DNA of 16,272 nt from Collybiopsis luxurians FD-317 M1. Its lineage: Eukaryota; Basidiomycota; Agaricomycetes; Agaricales; Omphalotaceae. A model generated the notes under the pieces. The model did not search any database, had not been told where the DNA came from, and worked only from the letters and a program-made list of their open reading frames with translations. The stretch's first letter is position 1. Each line of letters starts with the position of its first letter. A program made the translations under genes and the position numbers. Where the stretch lies: the NCBI GenBank assembly GCA_000827265.1, contig KN834948.1, forward strand, positions 1-16,272, read 5' to 3'. Positions 8,888-16,272 of this stretch are shown here, piece by piece.

Positions 8888-9566
8888 AACTGTTAATGTT
8901 TGTTCGAAATTTGAATTTGGAGCCAACTTCGGCTTGTACTGCCACAGATTTTCCGCCGGTACATGTACATTGTAGAGTAAGCGTGTCGCGCCGAGTCACG
9001 ACTCTGATCTGCGAGGCTGACAAGAAGATCATATGATCATTCGGGTTTGATTGAATGAGTACGTCGAGCTGACGGACTCTGACTCCGGGGATGGGATGGA
9101 TGGAATGACAGAGCGAAACATAAGAAGTGGAGGCATGACAGTCGAAGCGTGGTTACCATGCACTCAAAATCGTATTACCAATACCATTTGTATCCGACGA
9201 GACGAGAGAAGAGCCCAGAACCAGGAAGCATTTTGAACACTTTGACGATTCAAAACATGATGGGGAGCTGTTAGTGTACGCTAAGCTTGACAGATTCGAT
9301 AGTTGTATTTGAGTAAAGAATATTGATGAAGGATTCCGGGAAGTGAAGATCAAACCCAAGGCGACGTGCATCACGGTCGATGTAGCAATGGATCGAAGCT
9401 GGACCATCGGCGAGGCCAAGGATGCACCAGTATTGCCATAGCCTGTTCTTTTACGTCTGTCCGTAGCTCTAGCACAGGTAAGTGATTGTGAACGTCTACA
9501 TCCAAAATGAGGGGGCATGTAAGGCATCTTCTTCTACGAATATAGCATAAAGTGAATACTAAATCG
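8888..9566. other. Stretch without a supported gene
   Basis: Open frames occur on both strands (9051-9236 plus, 9153-9527 minus) but overlap each other, lack recognisable domains and have no splice context. The region is probably upstream sequence of the minus-strand gene ending at 8887. Confidence 0.4.
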
Positions 9567-9640
9567 GCGACAGTAGCGCAGGTGGTTGACTTGCACCGCA
9601 TTGAGCCTCAGCAAGCTAGAGGTCGATTCCAGGGCACGGG
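9567..9640 (+). repeat. tRNA-derived sequence, probable SINE head
   Basis: A good pol III A box (TAGCGCAGGTGG, 9574-9585) is followed 47 bases later by a B-box-like GGTCGATTCC (9621-9630), the spacing seen in tRNA genes. The expected acceptor stem GCGACAG finds no complementary 3' strand and the anticodon arm does not fold well, so this is not a working tRNA. It fits the head of a tRNA-derived SINE or a tRNA relic. The SINE 3' end was not located. Confidence 0.45.
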
Positions 9641-9654
9641 AATAAGTTAATTCT

Positions 9655-9808
9655 GCCGCTGAATCTGCCTCCGTCTGGCGCCATGCGCAGATGGCGGGAC
9701 AACAGCAAGAACGGCAGCTAATGTATTTGAACTATTGGAAGGACTCACCGACGATATCGCAGATGCAGAACTGAGGAAAATAAGAAGCCTATCATTGGAC
9801 TGGGCATC
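9655..9808 (+). pseudogene. Orphan coding-like fragment cut by the repeat
   Basis: One plus-strand frame reads TANVFELLEGLTDDIADAEL and RKIRSLSLDW without a stop until just past the start of the large repeat at 9809. It looks helical and protein-like but has no start or recognised family. A competing frame starting at the ATG near 9690 is also open for about 30 codons, so the call is weak. The hairpin CGCCAT/ATGGCG (about 9678-9696) lies at its beginning. Confidence 0.25.
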
Positions 9809-9981
9809 CTTCCCTTGACCCCCCAATTTTAAACATACAGCGAACGAATGATTGTGCCTTGTGTTTCGAAAGCCAAGAGCAACGAAACAATGTAGGAGGA
9901 TGGTGACTGGAAGATAAGCCGTGTGAAATAAATGAAACGTGATTAGCTATCTCTTCTGCATCCACGTACCCGATTCCTTAT
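9809..9981. repeat. Large dispersed repeat, copy 2 (C2), left part
   Basis: Starts with the same CTTCCCTTGACCCCCC as 2325 and follows copy 1 through GGAAGATAAGCCGTGTG, where copy 1 has the TA-flanked MITE. It lacks about 103 bases present in copy 1 between GAAATA and AATGAAAC. It stops at ATTCCTTAT, where the 1.9-kb insert begins. Confidence 0.8.
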
Positions 9982-10070
9982 AACCACACTAGCGCCGTTT
10001 TGCACGGCAACGCCCGCTACCTCAGTCACCATTGAACTCATACTGTACAGTTAAAAATCATATTCTATAA

Positions 10071-10930
10071 CTATATATCGATAATGGACCATTCATTCAG
10101 TCCATACTCATACACCTCCACTACAATTGCAGTGCCCGAATGTTCTCTTGCCTTACGAATAGCCTCCTTGTTCCATCCAGCAACGCGTGCCTTAGAAGAT
10201 ACCTCTTTCGTACATACAACCAGTTTTTGAAGACTCGGCATCATCACAAAAATTTTGCAGTAAAAATTGAAAAGGAACTCAACCTGAAATCGGCTCGTTC
10301 ATGCAGAGTCACAATATAACAATCATGTACCATAGATCCAAACAATGGAAAGTTCAGGACACGCTCAAAAACAGCTAGACCTTGTACCCCCGTGGCGAAG
10401 AGGTATACTTCGCGTGTGTCATATCCCCACGGACACTGCAGGCACAGTGTCCCCAGACAGTACTTTTGTACAATCAGTCAAACTATATCTTCGTACATCA
10501 GACTGTTGTCGTTCATCAGAGGGCCCAGAATGCATAACTCGGTTAAATTGGGAACCCCTGTTTTCAACACTCACTTGACATTTGCAGGTGAGCCTCTGAA
10601 CATAGTGATATTCCAAAGAACTGCAGCATCTCCCAAATAATCCAGAGGCCTATTTATCCAATGGTGAGCATCCACTTTGAGCTTCTTGATTCCAGAATGT
10701 CGCTTCAAAAAGGCAGACAAGATCAAATTATCTCTCCAATTCTCCAGCACAAATTCTCTGAGAGATATTATTATGAAGAGGGGTGAATCCAGCAGTGCCT
10801 GCAAGGAATTCACATAGCCATAGTCCGGGGGTTCTGATAATCGTAGAGCCAGGTAAATGATGTTCAGTGCTAGGGATGGAACTTTTTCCAGCAGGTCGAC
10901 TCCGACAGCAAATTCAGCTATGGACAGCTT
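10071..10930 (-). CDS. F-box/LRR-like protein, C-terminal fragment
   Basis: Minus-strand exon 10930-10575 reads VPSLALNIIYLALRLSE, SLREFVLENWRDNLILSAFL and HSGIKKLKVDAHHWINRPLD. It ends at a GTGAGT donor. A second coding stretch (about 10462-10284) reads REVYLFATGVQGLAVFERVL and HDCYIVTLHERADF. A 50-nt intron (10283-10234) leads in phase to 10233-10071: LQKLVVCTKEVSSKARVAGW, GTAIVVEVYEYGLNEWSIID, stop. Leucine-spaced strands and this C-terminus suit the F-box/LRR-type proteins expanded in mushrooms, which select ubiquitination targets. No F-box is present: an in-frame TGA at 10933-10931 closes the first exon and nothing coding lies upstream. The first donor and second exon do not join in phase with an obvious acceptor, so this may be a truncated pseudogene. 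Confidence 0.5.
10395..10452. repeat. Two short hairpins inside the F-box-like fragment
   Basis: GCGAAG/CTTCGC (10395-10413, 7-nt loop) is followed by GGACACTG/CAGTGTCC (10431-10452, 6-nt loop). They fall at the start of the second coding stretch, so they may simply reflect coding sequence. Confidence 0.4.
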
Positions 10931-11047
10931 TCAGTCTTTATTCGCATGGATATCAAAACAAACAAACAGTGTTCTAACTTTGCCCTGAAACAAAGATCCA
11001 GGTTTATTACATGTTCAGAATAAAATGCTGTCTGGGTTTCATCAATG

Positions 11048-11925
11048 CTATGTATTTATTGATGTGCGAATTTTACTGTCTTCAAGTAAAAACAATGAGG
11101 TACGAACCCCACTCTCACACTGACCGAATAGAGTACTGCGAATTACAGACAAAGACGCTGGGGGTGTGGTAATAGATCGAACAATGGCGGACATAGATGC
11201 TTCAGCATTAGTGCGAAAAAAATCATCATATGTATTAGATTTAATGCAAGTAGAAAAGGTACTCTGTCCATTATGGACGTCATCTACACATGCTGCGTTA
11301 ATGTTATGGATCCCATTGAAGGGTGCAGCGTTTTCGGGGATACCAAATTGAGAATTTGTTGATGAAATTGGGCCTAAATGGAAATGAGCATGTGGGATTG
11401 TCATAGCCAGGATCCACTTACCGCTGGCGAACGGTACAACAGCAGGGGCGGGTTGGGGATTCATAAACGTCGGTAGTGTGGGCATGTCCTGGAAATCAGT
11501 GATCGGGATGGCTAAATCTGTACCGTTTAAAATTCATATAAAGTCTTGTCCAAGGATGAGATCAGCGGGTACAGGATAGGTGACGACTTGAAAATCATGA
11601 ATGGTGGTGTGAGCTTTTAACCCTGTAGATGCAGTTATGGTTAATGAGGTCGAAGACTGTGTGGTCGGACGGCCTATTTTTTGAAGGAAGGGAGACAATG
11701 CGACTGAGCGAGGAAGCTGTGCGAATATGTGGAATGTTGCAGGCAAGTTGTTGACGATAATGAAAAGCATGGTGAATGATGGGAAAAAGGTAGCGGACAT
11801 CGGGAGGGACAGCAGAGCTTGAGTGAAACGTGATTTATCACGTGCGGTCACGCGACTGGGCCATTTTTTGCCATGGAAACGGTAAGAGGTATGCGCAAGA
11901 CCCTCTACCCTAAAGAGGTAGCGGG
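11048..11925 (-). pseudogene. Retropepsin-like retrotransposon ORF, broken
   Basis: The minus-strand frame from about 11925 to 11048 reads GLKAHTTIHDFQVVTYPVPA then DLILGQDFI, the C-terminal signature of the aspartic protease domain in Ty3/gypsy-type elements (hydrophobics plus LILG.DF). One in-frame TGA (11536-11534) follows directly; beyond it the same frame continues to 11048. A plausible 48-nt intron lies at 11421-11374 (GTAAGT...TTTAG). The catalytic D-T/S-G expected about 50 residues upstream is not visible; the corresponding stretch reads ATFHIFAQLPRSVALS. No reverse transcriptase, RNase H or integrase is present. The ATG at 11956 belongs to the flanking repeat, making a chimeric N-terminus. 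This is either a dead Gag-Pol remnant or a captured protease-like domain. Confidence 0.55.
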
Positions 11926-12212
11926 AATTCCTATCAACGATGTCCTCGTCTCTCACCCTTCACTCAACGCTCCCAAAGGGCCCTGGTTGAACGTTGTTCT
12001 GTGTTACATTCAGCTATTCAAAGTGCGTTGTTATCATTTTAAAAGGATTCGTCTCATGCTTTGCTTTCCAGTCTTCATTCCACAGTCGGACATGCACCCA
12101 GCGAGCCGTTTGCCTCTGTTCCAGATGGTCATATCGTTCTCTCCCTCGACAATGCGGTCGCTCTGTATACGAATATCATGGTTATGGAGGATTAGAGTAG
12201 GTGGAGGTGCGT

Positions 12213-12570
12213 ATACCTCGACCCTTTTCGCCGTAAAGTCGCTTATATTCACCTAGCTTCTTACGCTGAATTTTTCCTTTATAACCCTCATTCCCTAACA
12301 CTCCATCCGCTGGACGACGACTATCATTCAAATGCCACAAGCGAAGGTTTGATACCTCGAGATCTGTTTATACACCTACATTCTCGGCGGTAGAATGGTC
12401 CTTTTGCTCTTGAACAAAAATGTGGTCGTTCCGCCCGCGAATAAGGTTGTAAAATTGGAGAAGTTGAGGTATGTATCCCTCGACTCTTTTGGCTGCAAAA
12501 TCGCTTATATTCGCCCAGCTTCTGATGCCGCATTTTTTTCCTTCAAGAAATCATACAACACTCATTCCCT
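12213..12570. repeat. Internal direct repeats within C2
   Basis: The copy-2 counterparts of the paired units at 3391-3490 and 3646-3760, found at about 12213-12300 and 12472-12570, with the same spacing. Confidence 0.6.
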
Positions 12571-13209
12571 GAAGGCCATCCATTGTACTACGACCGTCCT
12601 TCAAATTGACAGTATTCAATCGTCACAAGGACTGTATTGGAACCGGTTAAATGTCGTCTCTGGGTGGATTTTGCACATGTGTCCAACTCAAAGCGCACCG
12701 CTTGCTCTCCCTCCATTATCCCTCTGCCGGAGTAGAAGCTACCGTCGACAATACGTGTTCGCTGTTCGCCCCGACCACGGCTTGGATCCTGGAGCTTGCC
12801 CAGATCACCGCATCTTATGGTGGAGATATAGGCTACGCGGTCAAGGTTGGGATGATATCGATATGAAGTACGCAATGGAAAGGTGGGGTAGCTTGTATTT
12901 GGTTTTCGTATACTTCTCGCCGTACTACATGGCCTGTTACAGAATTGATCTTCTATTTGGTAGAATATTTGGGCACTCACGAGGTGACGCGATTGCTCTT
13001 CATGCGTCCTCGTTCAAGACTTATCCCCTCTGTCAACCGGTCGAAGCTTCCAGGGTGTGTCTATACGAGACCAAAAATGATGAATTGTCCAGCAAATCTT
13101 GCATCGTTTCCTTTTTTTTTGGGTACCTTGAAAGATCATCTAGACCTCGGAGATTATCTCGAGTCAATTGTTATTAGCGCCAGTGATAATGGCTGTGAGA
13201 AGCCCCATA

Positions 13210-13375
13210 TATCTGGTATAGCTGTAAGCTTCGGGGCAGCGGTGTCGATATACTTGCCCTCATGGTCGACGGGCTTGCTATGGGTGTAGCCGCAAATATC
13301 TGGTAAAGCTGTAAGCTTCGGGGCAGCTGTTTTGATATACTTGCCCTCACTGGTCGACCGGTAGACTGTGGGTTT
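13210..13375. repeat. 87-bp tandem duplication specific to C2
   Basis: GCTGTAAGCTTCGGGGCAGC at 13221 recurs with small changes at 13308, followed each time by GATATACTTGCCCTCA and TGGTCGAC. Copy 1 has a single unit (about 4374-4442). The duplication therefore arose after the copies separated. Confidence 0.7.
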
Positions 13376-13831
13376 GATGAAATTGTTATCTAATTGTCTC
13401 CGACACTATCGTACCAGGAAAGAATAGGCAGCATCATCTATCTCCGCTAATCGTAACTCCTCAATCTTTTTCTGTTGATCATGCTGAGGACACGAGGAGT
13501 TCATGCGCTACATGTGATACATGAGTTTGGAAGATAGACATATTGATGCGATGGTACGGCTGGTGACGACTTTGACATGCTTCTGGAAGAGCATGAGTTA
13601 CGGCAAATCCAAGTTGAAATGCCCTCGTAGAATAATCAAATTCAGTCCAGAGCTCATGCATTTTTCTGCATCTGGGTAGAGCCTAGAGGGCTTATATGCA
13701 GTGCAATGATACATGAGGTATGAACTCTCTTGTAAATACAGAAGTCGTACATGAATCCGGTCGTTAATGGACAGATAAACTGCAATACAGGTGAAAAGCA
13801 TTTCCTGTTTTAACCCGAAGTGGTAGCTGCC

Positions 13832-14101
13832 GATAGCAATGAGGCCGCAATGTGTTCGTAAACGCTGCGACATGTTGATAGCAATGCAGACTCATTGGGA
13901 AACTGTGTTTTTTTTTTATTTCAGCTCAGAGCTGTAGTCCGCATGAACATTCTGACAGCGACGAGGCCACAACGTTATGACATCTGAATATCAATGCAGA
14001 CTCATGGACAAACCATGTTTCCATTTCCGCTTGAAGCTGTAGTCGGTGTGACTCCTCTAATAGCAACGAGGCCAAAACATGTTCGTGAATGCCGCGACGT
14101 C
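13832..14101. repeat. Degenerate tandem units at the 3' end of C2
   Basis: Unit starts at 13832, 13954 and 14059 (GATAGCAATGAGGCC, GACAGCGACGAGGCC, AATAGCAACGAGGCC) are 122 and 105 bp apart. The third unit is interrupted by the MITE at 14105. Confidence 0.6.
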
Positions 14102-14104
14102 TTA

Positions 14105-14611
14105 CACCGCCTGCATTCTCACGGGCAGTAAAAAATTAACTGCCTTCAACGCGGTGTAGTCGGCTCTTTAAAGGGCTCTTTAAAGGGCAGTACTCCCGCC
14201 GTCCCGCCGTCCCACCGGCGCTTAGGCTTTCGATGACTTAATAATTATCATTCATAGCCAGCCGTGTACTTTTGATACCAGAATACTTTCTCATTTATAG
14301 GATTCAATGTTTCACTTGGAGATGGTCAAAATTGAGGAGGCATTAGCGAATTTCTACATACAAACATTTCTTGTAACTTTCCACTGCCCTGCTACAATTC
14401 CTTGTTTCGCTCCTGTCGGCCAATCTCGCACTACATTCTGTTGTACATCATTTTTCTAATTGTAATATGTTATCTTATCACTATTCAATTCACATTCAAT
14501 TGATATATATTGAATAAGTCTGGGCTCCCGATTCTAACTGCCCTCCAAAGAGACAATAACACCGCATTGAAGGCAGTTAAAATCCTACTGCCTGTGAGAA
14601 TGCAGGCAGTG
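14105..14611. mobile_element. MITE, 507 bp, TTA target duplication
   Basis: Ends form terminal inverted repeats of about 76 bp, roughly 80 percent identical by eye. The left end begins CACCGCCTGCATTCTCACGG, and the inverted right end begins CACTGCCTGCATTCTCACAG. TTA flanks both sides (14102-14104 and 14612-14614). The left repeat contains a 12-bp tandem duplication (GGCTCTTTAAAG at 14162-14173 and 14174-14185) that the right one lacks, and each arm folds internally (GGCAGT/ACTGCC). The interior is AT-rich with CCCGCCGT tandem bits near 14195 and no coding capacity. TTA duplication suits PIF/Harbinger (Tourist-like); the CACT-type termini would also suit CACTA. Copy 1 has no element at the matching place (about 5114). 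Confidence 0.85.
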
Positions 14612-14715
14612 TTAATAGCAAAGAAAACTCTCTTGAAATTGAACCCTCATCTTTGCTGTTTTATCAACGCTTCATCCCAGCAAGCATTCCGAATCACTTG
14701 TATTTATCTACCACT

Positions 14716-14845
14716 ATGGATCCATCAAATTCCGAGTCCCTTCCTGGATCTAAGCAGCGCTCCACCTTCTTTTCAAAGGCACGCAACTTTCAAGTGAAAG
14801 ACTCCAATTTTGTCAAAGGAGATCAGACCATTCATTACGGTCCAA
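14716..14845 (+). CDS. First exon of protein with GDQ N-terminal motif, partial
   Basis: ATG at 14716 opens an exon of 43 codons plus one base, ending at a GTGAGC donor at 14846. It reads STFFSKARNFQVKDSNFVKG followed by DQTIHYG. The pattern F..A.NF.(I/V).(D)S.F...GDQ is common at the N-terminus of agaricomycete proteins, often ahead of NACHT/STAND-type or similar domains; here only the motif is seen. The exon starts about 48 bp past the end of repeat copy 2, so any promoter probably lies in the repeat or the MITE. The next exon was not joined in phase: the candidate exon at 14911 needs phase 0 while this donor leaves phase 1. It may be a broken gene or need a different acceptor. Confidence 0.45.
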
Positions 14846-14910
14846 GTGAGCACCTTATCTGTATATAACATTGCCTTCAGCTCAAGGGCTGAATAGGGGT
14901 AGGCTTTTAG

Positions 14911-15789
14911 AATTTTAAATCTTACTGGGAGGTGAATCTGCATTGCCAGGTTGGTTATACTATTGAGGGTCCCATTGGGCAACTTCGAGACTATTTTTTC
15001 GTGGCTTCTCACCAAGAAGGATCCCCTGGTAAAAGAGTTGATATTATGCGAAAGTTCAATCGAGAGGAGGACCGAGATGCATTTGAATCCCTCTTGAAAA
15101 AGACAGGGTGAGAATTTTTACTTTGAGCTCAATGATCCACTCACTCATTATCTGTGGTATTAAGCTTTGCTCCATTTAGCATACAACCAATTTGGAGCAT
15201 CAGTGTCCATGGGGCTCCATGTTTGACAGTATCTTCAGTACGTGAGGCCTAATCAGTGATATTAGGACTGGAATAAGTATTGAATAATTGAAACAATAAC
15301 AGCAGTATATACATTGCAAGAAATGATGGGCGGACATTTTCCCAGTCTTGTTTTGCAAGACAATGTAGTAGGTTATCAATGTTTGACAATGTGAAAGGCT
15401 ACTAAGATCATTAAAGTATCTAAAGATTATAGTAAGATGGGCATTGTACTGCAGTTTCAGAAGTGTAAAAAACTAATGTGCAAACTCAAAGACATTTTTT
15501 CAGCAAAATTGCTTTGGTTATCCAGGAAAGTGGAAGAGTGAGGGGCTCTGGAAGGGACTGGGAAAATACAAGGATCTTAGGCTGTTTGATTTGGATGGGA
15601 ATTTTGTAATAGATCCTGAAGGGCTCATTCATAGAAGGTTGCTTTATGAGGAATTCAAAGAATTCAAGGTTTGAAGTCAATGGGTAAGTGGAGTAGATAC
15701 TGATGAATGAATTCAGAAATATGGGGATGTCCAATTTTATCAGAGGGCAATGAAATATAGAAGGGATAGGTTTAAGTATGAGGATAAAG
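14911..15789 (+). CDS. Unidentified multi-exon protein, partial
   Basis: Three plus-strand coding stretches with good splice sites. 14911-15107 (TTTTAG acceptor, GTGAGA donor) reads SYWEVNLHCQVGYTIEGPIG, RVDIMRKFNREEDRDAFESL, ending LLKKTG. 15504-15668 (TTTTTTCAG acceptor) reads CFGYPGKWKSEGLWKGLGKY, KDLRLFDLDGNFVIDPEGLI and LLYEEFKEFK. A 48-nt intron (15669-15716) joins it in phase to 15717-15789, KYGDVQFYQRAMKYRRDRFK, ending at GTAGGT. A short exon near 15180-15220 (frame YNQFGASVSMGLHV) probably lies between but does not join in phase as read. The product is basic and aromatic-rich. I do not recognise the family. It may continue from the GDQ exon, and its 3' end would lie in or beyond the minisatellite. 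Confidence 0.5.
15221..15503. other. AT-rich non-coding stretch, probable intron
   Basis: Multiple stops in all frames and no recognisable motif. It lies between coding stretches and ends in a TTTTTTCAG acceptor, so it is probably intronic. Confidence 0.4.
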
Positions 15790-15914
15790 GTAGGTCGATA
15801 TCCTGGGTTTTATAGCAATTAATAATTTCTAACAAAGATAAACAAATTCAATTGGCAATGGGTCATATTAAATCAAATGAAGTAACTTTTCTATTTTTGC
15901 TAAATTGCATTGCT

Positions 15915-16272
15915 ACTCACTGCATTGCAAATTCCTTGCAAATTCCCCCTTCCCATAGTTAGTGAGTTCTTCATCCTGCATGTCCCCTGGAAATCAATCT
16001 CCACTCACTACATTGCAAATTGCCCCTTCCTATAGTTGGTGAGTTCTTCATCCCCCATGTCCTTGGAAATCAATCTCCACTCACTGCATTGCAAATTCCC
16101 CCTTCCCATAGTTAGTGAGTTCTTTATCCTGCATGTCCCCTGGAAATCAACCTCCACTTACTACATTGCAAATTCCCTCTTCCCATAGTCAGTGAGTTCT
16201 TCACCCCCCATGTCCCTGGAAATCAATCTCCACTCACTGTATTGCAAATTCCCCCTTCCCATAGCAGGCAAG
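15915..16272. repeat. Minisatellite, 76-77 bp unit, runs off window
   Basis: Units begin ACTCACTGCATTGC or variants at 15915, 16003, 16079, 16156 and 16232. Spacing is 88 (unit 1 has an extra 11-bp GCAAATTCCTT duplication), then 76, 77 and 76 bp. Types alternate: CTGCATGTCCCCTGG units alternate with CCCCCATGTCC units, suggesting a two-unit higher-order repeat. Each unit has inverted arms ACTCACT and AGTGAGT about 20 bases apart, so each can form a hairpin. It lies just downstream of a splice donor at 15790, perhaps in an intron or 3' flank. Confidence 0.9.

Larger units (their letters stand above)
9982..11926. mobile_element. 1.9-kb insert splitting repeat copy 2
   Basis: Copy 1 is continuous across this point (about 3105-3111). 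In copy 2 the left part ends at ATTCCTTAT and the right part resumes at ATTCCTATCAACG about 1.95 kb later. The shared ATTCCT at both edges may be a short target duplication, although divergence blurs its length. The insert holds an F-box-like gene fragment and a retropepsin-like ORF, both on the minus strand. GAGGTAGCGGG occurs inverted near both ends (about 10010-10020 and 11915-11925) but the positions are not symmetric. No LTRs or convincing TIRs were found, so the class is undetermined. Confidence 0.55.
11936..14668. repeat. Large dispersed repeat, copy 2 (C2), right part
   Basis: 11936 (AACGATGTCCTCGTCTC) aligns with 3111 in copy 1, and homology continues to about 14101, then 14615-14668 beyond the MITE. 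Differences are mostly transitions, plus an 87-bp tandem duplication, small indels and longer poly-T runs. The stretch about 12713-12960 is nearly identical to 3897-4142, clearly closer than its flanks. The 260-codon plus-strand frame at 12395-13177 is interrupted by stops in copy 1, so it is probably not a gene. Confidence 0.8.

Noticed and set aside
9567..9640. Functional tRNA gene
   Set aside because: Internal promoter boxes are present, but acceptor and anticodon stems do not pair.
9982..11926. GAGGTAGCGGG near both ends of the insert as terminal inverted repeats
   Set aside because: The two occurrences lie at different distances from the insert edges (about 30 bp versus 1 bp) and share only 11 bp, so coincidence is likely.
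12395..13177. 260-codon plus-strand open frame in repeat copy 2
   Set aside because: The equivalent frame in copy 1 is broken by stops and indels despite about 90 percent identity, and the text shows no domain. It is probably a chance frame in repeat sequence.
15486..15734. Minus-strand frame opposite the exons at 15504-15789
   Set aside because: Plus-strand exons have splice sites that join in phase and a better amino acid pattern.
15915..16272. CRISPR-like array
   Set aside because: Units are contiguous variants of one sequence with no unique spacers, and the genome appears eukaryotic.

Overview
The window reads as a transposon-rich stretch of nuclear DNA from a filamentous basidiomycete, most likely an Agaricomycete. 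The best evidence is one readable gene of the basidiomycete DUF6533 membrane-protein family, with many 50-60 nt introns. Supporting signs are a fragment resembling the C-terminal half of an F-box/LRR-type protein and an N-terminal exon ending in the GDQ signature common in mushroom proteins. No bacterial operon, rRNA or functional tRNA is visible. All exon boundaries and family calls were read by eye.

Layout. 1-890 (minus): a long open frame running off the left edge, Gln-rich with an N-terminal coiled coil, unidentified. About 1270-2279 (minus): a frameshifted pseudogene. 2325-5172: copy 1 (C1) of a large non-coding repeat, containing a 498-bp TIR element at 2433-2930 flanked by TA. 5175-5500: a possible small two-exon gene beginning where the repeat ends. 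6197-7908 (plus): the DUF6533 gene with a TATA box. 8291-8887 (minus): an unidentified three-exon gene, convergent with it. 9567-9640: a tRNA-derived, SINE-like sequence. 9809-14668: copy 2 (C2) of the large repeat, split in two by 9982-11926. That insert carries the F-box-like fragment and a retropepsin-like ORF. The right part of C2 also carries a 507-bp TIR element at 14105-14611 flanked by TTA. 14716-15789 (plus): exons of one or two unidentified genes beginning just past the C2 end. 15915-16272: a 76-77 bp minisatellite running off the right edge.

The most informative feature is the comparison of the two repeat copies. Each copy supplies an empty-site reference for insertions in the other, so both MITEs and the 1.9-kb insert can be placed almost to the base. 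In both copies the repeat ends about 3-50 bp before a probable start codon, which raises the possibility that the repeat supplies promoters or 5' UTRs. No gene pathway links the genes here; the shared theme is repeat insertion and decay around a few host genes.
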